Shown here: positions 34,580 to 42,881 of the stretch, one piece after another
Layout: each line of letters starts with the position of its first letter
How positions within the stretch are numbered: position 1 is the first letter of the stretch
Assembly (NCBI GenBank): GCA_021496505.1
Contig: CP053031.1
Location: 496,001 to 560,000 of the forward strand
Source: Thermoleophilia bacterium SCSIO 60948
GTDB lineage: Bacteria > Actinomycetota > Thermoleophilia > Solirubrobacterales > 70-9
Direction: 5' to 3'
DNA length: 64,000 nt
Program-made: the position numbers and the translations under genes
The notes under the pieces: generated by a model
The model's database searches: none
Seen by the model: only the letters and a program-made list of their open reading frames with translations
Told to the model about the DNA's origin: nothing

Positions 34580-35340
34580 AGCTCGAGCATTCGTTCGACG
34601 TCGAGGCGCCGATCGATCGCGTCTGGCAGACGCTGATCGACGTCGAGCGCGTGGCACCGTGCCTGCCGGGCGCCGAGATCACCGACCACGACGACGAGGG
34701 CAACTACTCCGGGAACTTCCAGGTCCGCCTCGGACCGACGACCGCGTCCTATGCGGGCAAGCTGCGAATGGAGGAGCTCGACGAGGAGTCCCACCGCGTG
34801 GTGATGAACGCGAACGGCCGCGACAAGCGCGGCCAGGGCTCGGCGAAGGCGACGATCGTCTCGACGATGTCGGAGTCGGGTGGCATCACGCACGTCGACG
34901 TGGTCACCGACTTCAGCCTGACCGGCAAGCTCGCGCGCTTCGGCCGTGGCGGGATGATCCAGGACATCTCCGATCGGCTCGTCGGCGATTTCGTGGATTG
35001 CCTCAAGGCGACCGTCACAGCAGAGCCCGATCCGGCGCCCGCCGCCGATCCGGCCAGCCCCGAGGCACCGACCGGCGCACCATCCGCGGGCGCCAGCGGG
35101 ACCGCCGAGGGCGCGGTCGAAGGTGCCCCGGCTAGCGCGACGTCGGTGGCGCCGAGCGACGGCCTCCCGTCCCAGGGCCCGGCCAGCGCCTCGCTGGCAG
35201 CCCCGGGCGCACCCTCGCCGCCACGCCCTGCGCCGCGACCGGCCGCGCCCCCGCCCGCCAAGCCGGTGAAGGGGCTCTCGCTGCTCCTGTCCGTCCTCTG
35301 GGGACGCGTGAAGCGGCTGCTCGCGCACCGAAGGACATGA
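34576..35340 (+). CDS. CoxG-like SRPBCC protein with membrane-anchor tail
   Basis: A 254-residue protein. The first 150 residues are a CoxG/SRPBCC lipid-binding fold (FDVEAPIDRVWQTLIDVERVAPCLPGAEI). A Pro/Ala/Ser-rich linker of about 75 residues follows, then a hydrophobic-basic tail (KGLSLLLSVLWGRVKRLL). CoxG is proposed to recruit CO dehydrogenase to the membrane, which this tail would serve. Last gene of the operon. ATG 34576 overlaps the mocA stop by 4 bp. Confidence 0.87.
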   Translation: MKLEHSFDVEAPIDRVWQTLIDVERVAPCLPGAEITDHDDEGNYSGNFQVRLGPTTASYAGKLRMEELDEESHRVVMNANGRDKRGQGSAKATIVSTMSESGGITHVDVVTDFSLTGKLARFGRGGMIQDISDRLVGDFVDCLKATVTAEPDPAPAADPASPEAPTGAPSAGASGTAEGAVEGAPASATSVAPSDGLPSQGPASASLAAPGAPSPPRPAPRPAAPPPAKPVKGLSLLLSVLWGRVKRLLAHRRT

Positions 35341-35620
35341 CCGCAATCGGCCGGTCAAGCCAAATGTGATGCGGACGATCTCCCCTTGCCCGGCGACCCG
35401 GCGAGCACCGCGCCTCGCCGCGGCGCGCGCGTCTGCTCGGGCTCGAGTGCGGCAGCGCGGCAACCCAGCTTCGAGCGGTGGCCGCAACGCCAACGCCGAA
35501 AAGAGCCACCGGATGTGACGTCGATTCTGAGATCCCATCGCGGGCCTGGCGACGTGCGCATCACCGATCACGAAATGATGTGCAAGCCGGGAGATCCAAC
35601 TGATCCGCGACAACCGCACG
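35341..35620. other. Non-coding boundary between the Mo-hydroxylase operon and the copper island
   Basis: The 335-bp gap up to the oxidase start has no convincing gene. Short frames on both strands lack ribosome sites and recognisable motifs. Composition becomes less G+C-rich here than in the operon before it, which marks the start of the metal-resistance region. I saw no att-like repeat or integrase. Confidence 0.5.
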
Positions 35621-35671
35621 GCCGTACCTCCTACGATTGGTAAGAGGCCCGATCACAGGAAGAGGTACGGC
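35621..35671 (+). promoter_or_regulatory. Leader hairpin able to sequester the ribosome site of the multicopper oxidase
   Basis: Perfect 10-base arms GCCGTACCTC (35621-35630) and GAGGTACGGC (35662-35671). The right arm contains the AGAGG ribosome site of the TTG start at 35676. A TACGAT -10-like string lies just inside the left arm, so whether the full hairpin is transcribed depends on the true start point. Confidence 0.45.
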
Positions 35672-35675
35672 ACCT

Positions 35676-37214
35676 TTGAGTCCGTCCGTCAGATCAGATA
35701 GTCACACCCCCGCGAGCCGTCGTTACACGCGCCGCCAGGCTCTTATGGCGGGGGCCTCAGGAGCCGGCGCGATCGCGATCGGCGCCTACGGGATCACCCG
35801 GGCGGCCTCGGACGAGAGCTTCGCGGCCGGCAGCTTCGCCGGCGAGGACAGCAGCTTCGCCGGCGCGCGAGGCGGGCCGGTCAACTACGTCCTGCGACCG
35901 GCGCCGGCATCCGTAGATCTGGGCGCTCGGAGCGTCGAGACCTGGTCCTACGGGAATGGCCCGGTTGGTCCCGAACTGCGTCTCAAGCAAGGCCGCCGGG
36001 CTCGGATCCGCGTCGAGAACCGACTGCCCGAGCCAACCTCGGTTCATTGGCACGGAATCAGGCTCCAAAACCGAATGGACGGCGTTCCCGAGCTGACTCA
36101 GGCGGCGATCGAGCCCGGCGAGTCGTTCATCTACGAGTTCACGCCGCCCGACGCCGGAACGTACTTCTACCACTCGCACGTCGGCACTCAGCTGGATCGC
36201 GGCCTATTGGGACCGCTGGTGGTCGAGCCCGCTGACGAGAGGCTCGGTTATGACCGCGAAGCGATCCTGATGCTTGACGACTGGCTCGACGGGGTCGATG
36301 GAGCTTCGCCGGATGCCGTGCTCTCCGGCTTGCGCGAGAGCGGCATGACCATGGACATGGGTGACGTCAAGGCTCCGATGTCGACCAGCGGCGGGCTGGC
36401 ACGTCGATTGGCCGCCGGGCGGATCGACTCCGGCGACGTGCCGCATCCGTTGTTCCTCATCAACGGCCGTACGGCGTCGTTCGCGCCGTCGGTCGAGGCG
36501 AAGCCGGGAGACCGGGTCAGGCTGCGGCTCGTCAACGGCGCCGCTGACACGATCTTCGCGGTCTATGTCGAGGAGCACGACATGACTGTCACCCACGCCG
36601 ACGCGCTCGAGGTCGAACCGCAGCGAACCGAGGCCCTGCTGTTAGGCATGGGGGAGCGATACGACGTGCTGGTCGACGTCCGCCGATCGACGCGTATCGT
36701 CGCCGTGCCGCTGGGCAAGCAGGGGCAACCGGGCGTCGCTTCGCTGGGCCCCCGAAGATCGGCGCGAGGCGCAAGATGGGTCGAGATGACCAAGGGTTGG
36801 ACGCTTCCCGCGAGGGTGCTCGACCCTCGCATGCTGATCCCGGCGGAGGACTACCGTGGCGGAGCCTCCTCGGATTTGCCGGTCAAGCTCGGTATGGCGG
36901 CGGAGGGCTACGCATGGACGTTGAACGACGAGTCAGCACCCGGAATTCCGCCACTCGAGGCGGAGCGCAACGAGAAGCTGCGAGTCACCTTCGAGAACAC
37001 GACGATGATGCCGCACCCTATGCACCTTCACGGGCACTCGTTCAAGCTTCTCGGGCCGAACCGACGCGGCGCGATCAAGGACACCGTCTTGGTGGCGCCG
37101 ATGGAGACCGTCAGCGTCGAGTTCCTCGCCGACAACCCGGGACGCTGGGCGATGCACTGCCACAACGTCTACCACATGGAGGCCGGGATGATGGCCGAAC
37201 TGCGGGTCAGCTGA
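35676..37214 (+). CDS. Tat-exported multicopper oxidase
   Basis: A 512-residue three-domain cupredoxin oxidase, probably oxidising Cu(I) or phenolics outside the membrane. The Tat signal is RRYTRRQALMAG (residues 15-26). Copper sites are HWHG near 123, HSHVG near 167, HPMHLHGHSF near 448 and HCHNVYHMEAGM near 492, giving the trinuclear centre and a type-1 Met ligand. TTG 35676 is chosen from AGAGG 10 bases upstream and the Tat n-region. First gene of the copper region, monocistronic by spacing. Confidence 0.92.
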   Translation: MSPSVRSDSHTPASRRYTRRQALMAGASGAGAIAIGAYGITRAASDESFAAGSFAGEDSSFAGARGGPVNYVLRPAPASVDLGARSVETWSYGNGPVGPELRLKQGRRARIRVENRLPEPTSVHWHGIRLQNRMDGVPELTQAAIEPGESFIYEFTPPDAGTYFYHSHVGTQLDRGLLGPLVVEPADERLGYDREAILMLDDWLDGVDGASPDAVLSGLRESGMTMDMGDVKAPMSTSGGLARRLAAGRIDSGDVPHPLFLINGRTASFAPSVEAKPGDRVRLRLVNGAADTIFAVYVEEHDMTVTHADALEVEPQRTEALLLGMGERYDVLVDVRRSTRIVAVPLGKQGQPGVASLGPRRSARGARWVEMTKGWTLPARVLDPRMLIPAEDYRGGASSDLPVKLGMAAEGYAWTLNDESAPGIPPLEAERNEKLRVTFENTTMMPHPMHLHGHSFKLLGPNRRGAIKDTVLVAPMETVSVEFLADNPGRWAMHCHNVYHMEAGMMAELRVS

Positions 37215-37258
37215 CCAACATCACGACCGGTCCGTGTGTCCGCACGGTAAGTAGCTAC

Positions 37259-37279
37259 TACAGGTCGTAGGATAAGGGC
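37259..37279 (+). promoter_or_regulatory. Promoter with TACA-N3-CGTA dyad and TAGGAT -10
   Basis: TACA-ggt-CGTA followed by GGATAAGGGC. The TAGGAT at 37268-37273 serves as -10 and lies 8 bases before an ATG at 37282. One of five similar sites in the island. No -35 is evident. Confidence 0.5.
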
Positions 37280-37281
37280 GG

Positions 37282-37329
37282 ATGGCCCCTCGCTTCCTCA
37301 GCCCTATCGTCGCGCCCCCGAACGCATGA
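37282..37329 (+). CDS. Possible leaderless 15-residue leader peptide before the GNAT gene
   Basis: ATG 37282 lies 8 bases after a TAGGAT -10, so a transcript would begin at or near it. It encodes MAPRFLSPIVAPPNA, and its TGA overlaps the ATG of the next gene (ATGA). No ribosome site precedes the downstream ATG, so coupling from this leader could drive its translation. Confidence 0.35.
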   Translation: MAPRFLSPIVAPPNA

Positions 37330-38228
37330 GCTTCGCTCTCGATCGAAGCGAGCGCCGGCGTGTTCGTGGTGAGCTCCCGGCACGCGCGGTCGTCGTCGGA
37401 ACAGCTCTCGGCGCGGCAACCTTGACTTTCGCGCTGCATCATCTTCCTCCGCTGGCCGGGCACGCGATTGAGGCGCTTGGCGTGGCGTTGAGCTTCGTCG
37501 CGCTATGTGCCGCGGTCTCAGCCAGGATGTGGGCGCCTTCCAGCGCCGTGGTCGAGGAAGTAGTCCTGGTTGAAAGCATCGCGACGAAAGAGTTGCGGCG
37601 CGCGACGCTGGTCGATGTTGACTTCATGGCCCGAACGCACGCCGAGACTCTGCCGCGAGCGTTTTTTGTGTCCCTTGGGCAGAGGTTCATGCGCCGCTAC
37701 TACGCGACCTTCATCGATTCGCCATACGCCGAAGCCCTCGTCGCCGCAATCGCGGACCACCGCGCCGGAATGGTTGTCGGCGTGCTGGATCCGCCCCTCC
37801 ACGCCCGGTGGGTTGCGCGCAACCGCGGGATGTCGCTAGCGCTCTCGGCCCTCGCTGCCCTCGCAGTTCGGCCCTCGGCGGTGTCGACCTTCCTCAGAAC
37901 CCGCGCGCGGCGCTACGCGGGCGCATGGCGACGTTACCGAGACAGCGCCCAGACCCAAGCGACGGACGATGCGACACGCCCGGCGGTCCTGAGCCATGTA
38001 GCGGTGTCCACGGGCGCGAGGCATCGTGGGGTCGGGCAAAGCTTGGTGTCCGGATTCGAGGCGAGCGCGTGGCACTACGGAGCTGACTGGATCACGCTGA
38101 CCACCCTCTCGGGATCCGATGGCGCAAGCGACTTCTACGACCTGCTGGGTTGGCGCTGCCGCGGTCCCGTCCGGACGTTCGACGGTGCCGATGTCGTGGA
38201 GTGGTCGATCGCACGGAGCGCGCGGTGA
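37326..38228 (+). CDS. Membrane-anchored GNAT-family acetyltransferase
   Basis: A 300-residue protein with one or two N-terminal membrane segments (about residues 20-66) followed by a GNAT domain. The acetyl-CoA loop RHRGVGQSLV lies near residue 237, and the C-terminal strand DFYDLLGWRCRGP is typical. The acceptor is unknown, and a membrane-anchored GNAT is uncommon. ATG 37326 is supported by overlap with a 15-codon leader frame. The stop overlaps the next GTG by 4 bp. Confidence 0.72.
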   Translation: MSFALDRSERRRVRGELPARAVVVGTALGAATLTFALHHLPPLAGHAIEALGVALSFVALCAAVSARMWAPSSAVVEEVVLVESIATKELRRATLVDVDFMARTHAETLPRAFFVSLGQRFMRRYYATFIDSPYAEALVAAIADHRAGMVVGVLDPPLHARWVARNRGMSLALSALAALAVRPSAVSTFLRTRARRYAGAWRRYRDSAQTQATDDATRPAVLSHVAVSTGARHRGVGQSLVSGFEASAWHYGADWITLTTLSGSDGASDFYDLLGWRCRGPVRTFDGADVVEWSIARSAR

Positions 38229-39199
38229 GGCCCCGCGTTGCGCTTCTCGCCCTGTCTCTCGTCGCTGTGTTGGCGGGTTTTGTCGGTGCTCTCGCTAGCG
38301 AGAGTCCGGACCGACTGTCCCCCCGATGGGTCCCCGAAGAGGTTGAGCGAATCGCGGAGGTGCCTGACCGCAGGCCATCGCCCGCTCCCTACATGGCGCC
38401 TGGCTTCGAGCCCTACGCGGACGGGAAGGAGGTCGCCGCCCGCGCCGCCCAGCGCGCACTCACCTACGGTCGAAACGAGACGCCGGCGGCGATAGCTGAG
38501 CGCGTTCAAGCCGGGGCCGACGACGGTCTCGCTCGAGTGCTCGCGCCTGCGGTCGAGCGTGACATGCGCTCGGCCGGGACAGTGGTCTACCCGCAACTTT
38601 CCGGCCTGACCGCGAGCTCGATGGGCGTGATGGTCGTCGCCCGCCAGCGGTTGCAGGATGAGGCCGGTCGCTGGACCTCGGTGACGCGAACCCTCGATGT
38701 CCGCTTGGCGGGTGCCGACGGCGCCTGGCAAGTCGACTCGATCGCCTCTGTTGGCGGGTCGGCTGTAGAGCGCCCCGAGGAGCTTTCTCCCGCCGCGACG
38801 GCGGTCGTCGATAACCCGGCTATCGAGCTCCCCGACACCGCGCGATGGGACATCTACCGCGGCGGGGTCGATCCGTCGCTGCTCGGGGCGATCGCCTCAG
38901 CGGCCGACCGGACGCCGATCTCGATCGCGGTTCTGGACTCAGGGCACCCGGCGAACGTCTGGGACACGCCGACGCCGAGTGCTCATTCGAGTGGAGCGGC
39001 GGTCGACATCTGGGCCGTCGGCGGGGCGCCCGTCGCGACGCAGGCCGAGACCGGCAGCAAAGCCTACGAGATGGCTTCGACCTTCGTCTCCGGCGGGGCG
39101 GCGCAAGTCGGAAGCCCCTGGATTCTCGGACCCGGAGGGACGACATCGTTCACGGACGAAGTCCACCGCGATCACGTCCATCTGCAGCAGTCGGGCTGA
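38225..39199 (+). CDS. Secreted M15-like peptidase domain protein
   Basis: A 324-residue exported protein with an N-terminal signal or anchor (VALLALSLVAVLAGFVGAL). The middle region resembles an NTF2-like adaptor. The C-terminal 100 residues carry an HSSGAAVD motif (His-x6-Asp) near residue 255 and DHVHL (His-x-His) near 317. This is the zinc-ligand pattern of D,D-carboxypeptidases of family M15. A role in peptidoglycan trimming is inferred. It is coupled to the upstream GNAT by a GTGA overlap. Confidence 0.65.
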   Translation: MRPRVALLALSLVAVLAGFVGALASESPDRLSPRWVPEEVERIAEVPDRRPSPAPYMAPGFEPYADGKEVAARAAQRALTYGRNETPAAIAERVQAGADDGLARVLAPAVERDMRSAGTVVYPQLSGLTASSMGVMVVARQRLQDEAGRWTSVTRTLDVRLAGADGAWQVDSIASVGGSAVERPEELSPAATAVVDNPAIELPDTARWDIYRGGVDPSLLGAIASAADRTPISIAVLDSGHPANVWDTPTPSAHSSGAAVDIWAVGGAPVATQAETGSKAYEMASTFVSGGAAQVGSPWILGPGGTTSFTDEVHRDHVHLQQSG

Positions 39200-39237
39200 G
39201 TTCGGGTGCCGCGGTCGCGTCGAGGCTGAGAGGCCAG

Positions 39238-39880
39238 CTAGATCCGGAATCGGGCGAAGTAGCCGAGGGAGGTACCGAGGCGGAGGTCGAAGCTAAGTCC
39301 GCTGGCATCCGCGCGCTCCATCAACCGTCTTGGCCGCACCCAGTGCGGGTCACCGAAGAGCTCTCCGACGACCAGCCTCCCATCGGGACGGATAACGCGA
39401 GCGAGCTCGCGAAGCGCCCGCCCTTGATCAGGGATCTCACCGAGTACCGCCACCAGGAAGGCGGCGTCGAAGCGATTCGGCTCGAACGGCAGCTCGAGAG
39501 CATCGCCGACCGTGGCGGCGACGTTCTCGATCCCGGCCGAAGCCAGGCGCGCCAACGCGGCTGCAGCATCTCGTTCTGCAGATCTAGGAGCTCCAGGCGC
39601 CGAGGGGCTCAAGTGCTTCGGCGACTCCGCCCGAGTAGTGGCCCGTACCGGGTCCAACTTCGAGGATCTGCTCCCCGTGCCTCGGCTCGAGAACTCTGTG
39701 AAGTCGCTTGCGAGTGATCAAGGGATGGGGCGGCCGCAGCCAGAAGCGCTGCCCGTAGGGGCAGGCCGAGGGGTGGCGTCGCCACCAAAGCGCGGCGAAC
39801 ATGATGCCGAGCGCCGCGGCGGCGGCCAGTCGCCGGGAGGCTGGCGTGAAGGCGCTCGGTCGGATGAACGGAACCTTCAC
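39238..39880 (-). pseudogene. SAM-dependent methyltransferase, two frameshifts
   Basis: Conceptual protein: an N-terminal hydrophobic helix, RFWLRPPHPLITRKRL, motif I LEVGPGTGHYS, then DLQNEMLQ, then GIENVAATVGDALELPF and FDAAFLVAVLGEIPD in three different frames. One base appears missing near 39598 and another near 39560. Without them the gene would give about 210 residues of a membrane-associated methyltransferase. It is the first of several broken genes in this stretch, which argues for decay, although local assembly indels are possible. Confidence 0.75.
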
Positions 39881-39925
39881 GCCAGGCTCGCCTCCGGCAG
39901 CTTCGATTCGCTCGGTCCCAGCGTT

Positions 39926-40463
39926 TCAGGCGAGGCGTCGGGTCGATCGCACGCCCGCCCTTGTACCAGCCGGACCCGGACCAGAGTTCGAAGTGCAGGT
40001 GCAGGCGGTCGAGCGCCCGCTCGAACCGGCGAGCCCGATCGGCTCTCCCGCGCGTACGCGATCGCCCTCGCGAACCTCCAGCCGTTTGCGCATGTGCATG
40101 TAGACGGACTCGAGACGCGTTCCTTGCCGCCGATCACCACGAAGTTCCCAGCCCCCCGGCTTCGTAGTCGATGACCCTGACCCGCCCGCTCTGCGCTGCG
40201 ACGACCTTCTTCCGGCAGCCCGCGAGCAAACCCTGCCCCTTGTGGTCGCGACCGGCGCCGAACCCATCTCCGTAGGTGTGCTTACCACGCACCGGGAAAC
40301 TGTTGTCACCCCCGTTCGATCCGCCCCCGTCGGTACCGACCCCTCCGCCACCCGCTACAGCGGTCGCCCCCGGGATCAGTAGGGACCCGACCAGCAGCAG
40401 GCCCGCTAGCTTCCTAGCTCCGATCCGTCGGCTACGGATCGCAAGCACCCAAGATTTGGACAT
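39926..40463 (-). pseudogene. M23 (LytM) peptidase, three frameshifts and lost catalytic Asp
   Basis: An N-terminal signal (KLAGLLLVGSLLIPG) and Gly-rich linker lead to an M23 domain. The pieces VVAAQSGRVRVIDYEAGG, GNFVVIGGK, TRLESVYMHMRKRLEVREG and LHLHFELW are spread over three frames, with shifts near 40157, 40125 and 40010. The first zinc motif HxGxD reads HKGQG, so an essential Asp is replaced. This supports genuine inactivation rather than sequencing error. Confidence 0.75.
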
Positions 40464-40623
40464 CGACCCCGCCTCTCTTCTCGAGCCTGCGGAGTTAGCT
40501 GACGGGCTCGCGCATGTCGAAGAGCTCGCGCTAGGGATACGTCCGTATCCCATTCGCCCAGGAACGATTGGTTCCCCGGCTCCGCCGTCTCGAACAGCGG
40601 ATTCGGCTATGGCGCTGCGCAGC

Positions 40624-41095
40624 TTAGCGCGTAGTCCGACGGAGCGTAGGACCGTGCTCGCCGTTGACGACGTCTCCGACGCGGCCGATCGCCATACCGA
40701 GGGGAAGGCCGAGCGCGGCGGCGCCAAGGTAGCCGAGGCTCAGACGCCGGCGTCTGAGCGTTAGCGCGATTGCGGCGGCTCCGGCGATCAGCCCCCCGTA
40801 GACCGAGAACCCGTTGGTGCCGAACCAGTCGGTCGGGCTGCATAGCGCCTCGGGATCGTTGTCGAGCAGGTAGAGGAGCCGTGCACCGACAAGCCCGGCC
40901 ACCGCGGCCGGAACGGCGAGTCCAGGATCTCTTCGGGATCGAGCCCGACGCGCCTGGCCTACCGGGCCGCGAAGAGGCCGCCGACGATCAGTCCGAGCGA
41001 AGTGGTGAGCCCATGCACAGAGAGCGAGACGGGCCCGAGGTCGATGAACGGATCCACATCGATCGTGATTTGGGCGAGCGTAAGGCGGATGCAGC
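40624..41095 (-). pseudogene. Truncated, frameshifted prolipoprotein diacylglyceryl transferase (Lgt)
   Basis: Lgt pieces appear in order: ITIDVDPFIDLGPVSLSVHGL, GLDPEEILD, AVPAAVAGLVGARLLYLLDN, FGTNGFSVYGGLIAG and GMAIGRVGDVVNGEHGPT. Two frame changes occur near 40960 and 40930. The protein stops right after the NGEH motif, so the last third of Lgt (about 100 residues) is absent. A functional lgt must exist elsewhere, because intact lipoproteins such as ModA are encoded. Confidence 0.75.
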
Positions 41096-41197
41096 CGAGT
41101 TTAGGACAAGTCCGACGTGTCGCAGGAAAATCCGGCTTGGTCCCTCCCCGGAAGCTGGGTCGAGCAACGTTCCTGACGATGGAAACGCTTCTGAACC

Positions 41198-41216
41198 GAC
41201 AAGCTGTAGGACTAGG
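41198..41216 (+). promoter_or_regulatory. Promoter with GACA-N3-TGTA dyad and TAGGAC -10
   Basis: GACA-agc-TGTA followed by GGACTAGG, 22 bases before the cyclase-YHS start. Very close in sequence to the site at 44140 (both CCGACAA-N2-TGTAGGA). Confidence 0.5.
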
Positions 41217-41238
41217 CTCTCGAACTTGTGACGCCCGG

Positions 41239-41943
41239 ATGAACGAACACGCGTACCGCGACGTGCGCACGACTTCGCTGAGCTCGAGTCGCAGCACGTT
41301 CGTCTTCGCCGACCTCGTCGGCTTTAGCGCCCTGACCGAGGCGCACGGTGACCAATTCGCCGCGGACGTCGTCGAGCAGTTCGCGAGTCGAGTCGCGACA
41401 TGGCTGCCGGCGTTTGGTGATGGTTCTCTGAAACCGGTCGGCGACGCGGTCATGATCCGCTGCATCGAGCCGCGCGGCGCCGTTGAGCTCTCGCTGGCGC
41501 TGATCGCCCGTTCGGCCGAAGTAGCCCGTTTCCCATCGATCCGTATCGGGATGCATTCGGGAACCGCGGTCGAACGGGGTGGGGACTGGTACGGCTTCTC
41601 CGTCAATCTCGCGGCCCGCGTCTCACGCTTGGCCAGCGCGAGCGAGGTCCTGCTCACGGAGCAGACGGTGCTGGATGCTGGGGCACTCCCACGGGTTCGG
41701 TTGACGACGCTGGGGGCTCAGCGGTTTCACAATCTCGCGACACGAGTCGAGGTGTACCGCGCCGAGCGTCCAGACCCCCCGGCCGGCAAGCGCATCGACC
41801 CCGTATGCCGGATGCCGCTCTCGGAGGGCGAGGCGCTACGCCGCCAGGAGCAAGACGGCGTCGAGTACGCGTTCTGCTCGCGGCGGTGTGAGCGCGCCTT
41901 CCTTGCCGATCCGGACGATTTCGTCAATCCGGTCAACATTTGA
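41239..41943 (+). CDS. Class III nucleotide cyclase fused to a YHS metal-binding domain
   Basis: A 234-residue soluble protein. Residues about 18-180 form an adenylate/guanylate cyclase homology domain with FVFADLVGFS (first metal Asp), KPVGDAVMI (Lys and second Asp) and DWYGFSVNLAARVS (Asn/Arg transition-state residues), so it should be active. Residues about 185-232 are a YHS domain, DPVCRMPL...YAFCSRRCERAFLADP, found in copper ATPases and predicted to bind Cu or Zn. A metal-responsive cyclase is inferred. ATG 41239 follows a GTAGGA-type promoter. Confidence 0.82.
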   Translation: MNEHAYRDVRTTSLSSSRSTFVFADLVGFSALTEAHGDQFAADVVEQFASRVATWLPAFGDGSLKPVGDAVMIRCIEPRGAVELSLALIARSAEVARFPSIRIGMHSGTAVERGGDWYGFSVNLAARVSRLASASEVLLTEQTVLDAGALPRVRLTTLGAQRFHNLATRVEVYRAERPDPPAGKRIDPVCRMPLSEGEALRRQEQDGVEYAFCSRRCERAFLADPDDFVNPVNI

Positions 41944-41949
41944 GGTCGC

Positions 41950-42250
41950 TTTAGAGGTATTGCTTGGGTTGGCGGGCCTTCCGTTCATCCGAACCTCGAA
42001 AAGCAGATGATCACCGAACGACGCCCCCGAGTTGCCGACCGTTCCGATCACGTCGCCCTGAGACGGACTGACCCGTCGCGACGCCGATCGAATTCTGGTG
42101 GGCGTAGCAGGTCGAGATCCCGTCACCGTGGTCGATGCAGGTGTAGTTGCCGTAGCCACCGGATACGCCGGCCTGAATTACGGTGCCCGAGGCGGCGGCC
42201 TCGATCGGCGCGCCGTTGGGCGCGGCGATGTCGATGGGTACCCTAGGAAG
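41950..42250 (-). pseudogene. Second M23 peptidase remnant
   Basis: Fragments IDIAAPNGAPIEAAASGTV, GYGNYTCIDHGDGISTCYAHQ and, after a frame change near 42060, QGDVIGTVGNSGASFGDHLLFEVRMNGRPANP. No signal peptide, start or stop fits. The catalytic HLHFEV motif reads HLLFEV and the first-motif His is absent, so it cannot be an active zinc peptidase. Confidence 0.72.
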
Positions 42251-42256
42251 AACTCT

Positions 42257-42277
42257 TACGCTTCGTAGGATTAGGGC
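42257..42277 (+). promoter_or_regulatory. Promoter with TACG-N3-CGTA dyad and TAGGAT -10
   Basis: TACG-ctt-CGTA followed by GGATTAGGGC, nearly the same as the site at 37259. It points toward the membrane gene at 42461, 183 bp away. The intervening 42278-42460 contains only weak short frames (for example ATG 42307, 47 codons) with no supporting evidence. Confidence 0.45.
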
Positions 42278-42460
42278 ACGTGTCGCATTTGGAGTTGTAG
42301 TCGCGTATGACGGGGCGGCGGCGGGTGCGGATGCTGCTCTCCGGATGCTCGCACGTCCCGCGAGTCCCAGGGCGCTGGCCCGTATCCCTTCGCGCGATGC
42401 GAACGAGCACGGAGCTCCCGAAGGTCGAGCTGAGGTCCGCGATCTCCTAACCTCCATCTT

Positions 42461-42808
42461 GTGCTGACGATCAGATCGTGGCTGAAGCGCGAGGGGCGAC
42501 CGGCATGGTGCGCACTCGCCGTTCTCGCCTTGGCGATCGTCCTCTGGTGGGCACACAGCACGCCGCAGGCCCATGAGATGCACGAAGGGTCGATGGAGGA
42601 ATCGCTGCGCACCGCGATCTCGATCTGCCTGGCGATCGGCATCGCCTACGCCGGCGTCAAGCGGATGGGCGGGAGCCTCCCCGGCCGGCGCTGGTTCGAA
42701 GCGCGCGGCCTTTATCGCTTGACCGCGGGCGATTGCCCGTCCGCCAGTGGTCCCGATCGGGCGACGGCGCGCGCGGGTCCGGTCTCGCTGGGGGTCCTGC
42801 GGCTCTGA
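42461..42808 (+). CDS. Small membrane protein upstream of DUF305, function unknown
   Basis: A 115-residue protein with two hydrophobic segments (about residues 16-31 and 48-64) separated by an external His/Met/Glu-rich loop, HEMHEGSMEE, which could bind copper. The C-terminal 40 residues are polar and Arg/Ser-rich. GTG 42461 is the likely start. No family is recognised. Position before the DUF305 gene and the metal-type loop suggest a copper-handling role, by inference only. Confidence 0.55.
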   Translation: MLTIRSWLKREGRPAWCALAVLALAIVLWWAHSTPQAHEMHEGSMEESLRTAISICLAIGIAYAGVKRMGGSLPGRRWFEARGLYRLTAGDCPSASGPDRATARAGPVSLGVLRL

Positions 42809-42881
42809 TCCCGGAGCCGTGACTCAGGCGCTTCGGCGCCACTGACACACGCACATTCTCAGCGAGAGAAAGGACTCCGGC

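Noticed and set aside
35355-35619. Short minus-strand frames in the gap before the multicopper oxidase
   Set aside because: Arg/Ser/Ala-rich composition without ribosome sites or hydrophobic pattern, consistent with non-coding high-GC DNA.
42278-42460. Small frame from ATG 42307 (47 codons) and a frame ending at 42467
   Set aside because: No ribosome site, no recognisable motif, and they overlap decayed M23 sequence or each other.
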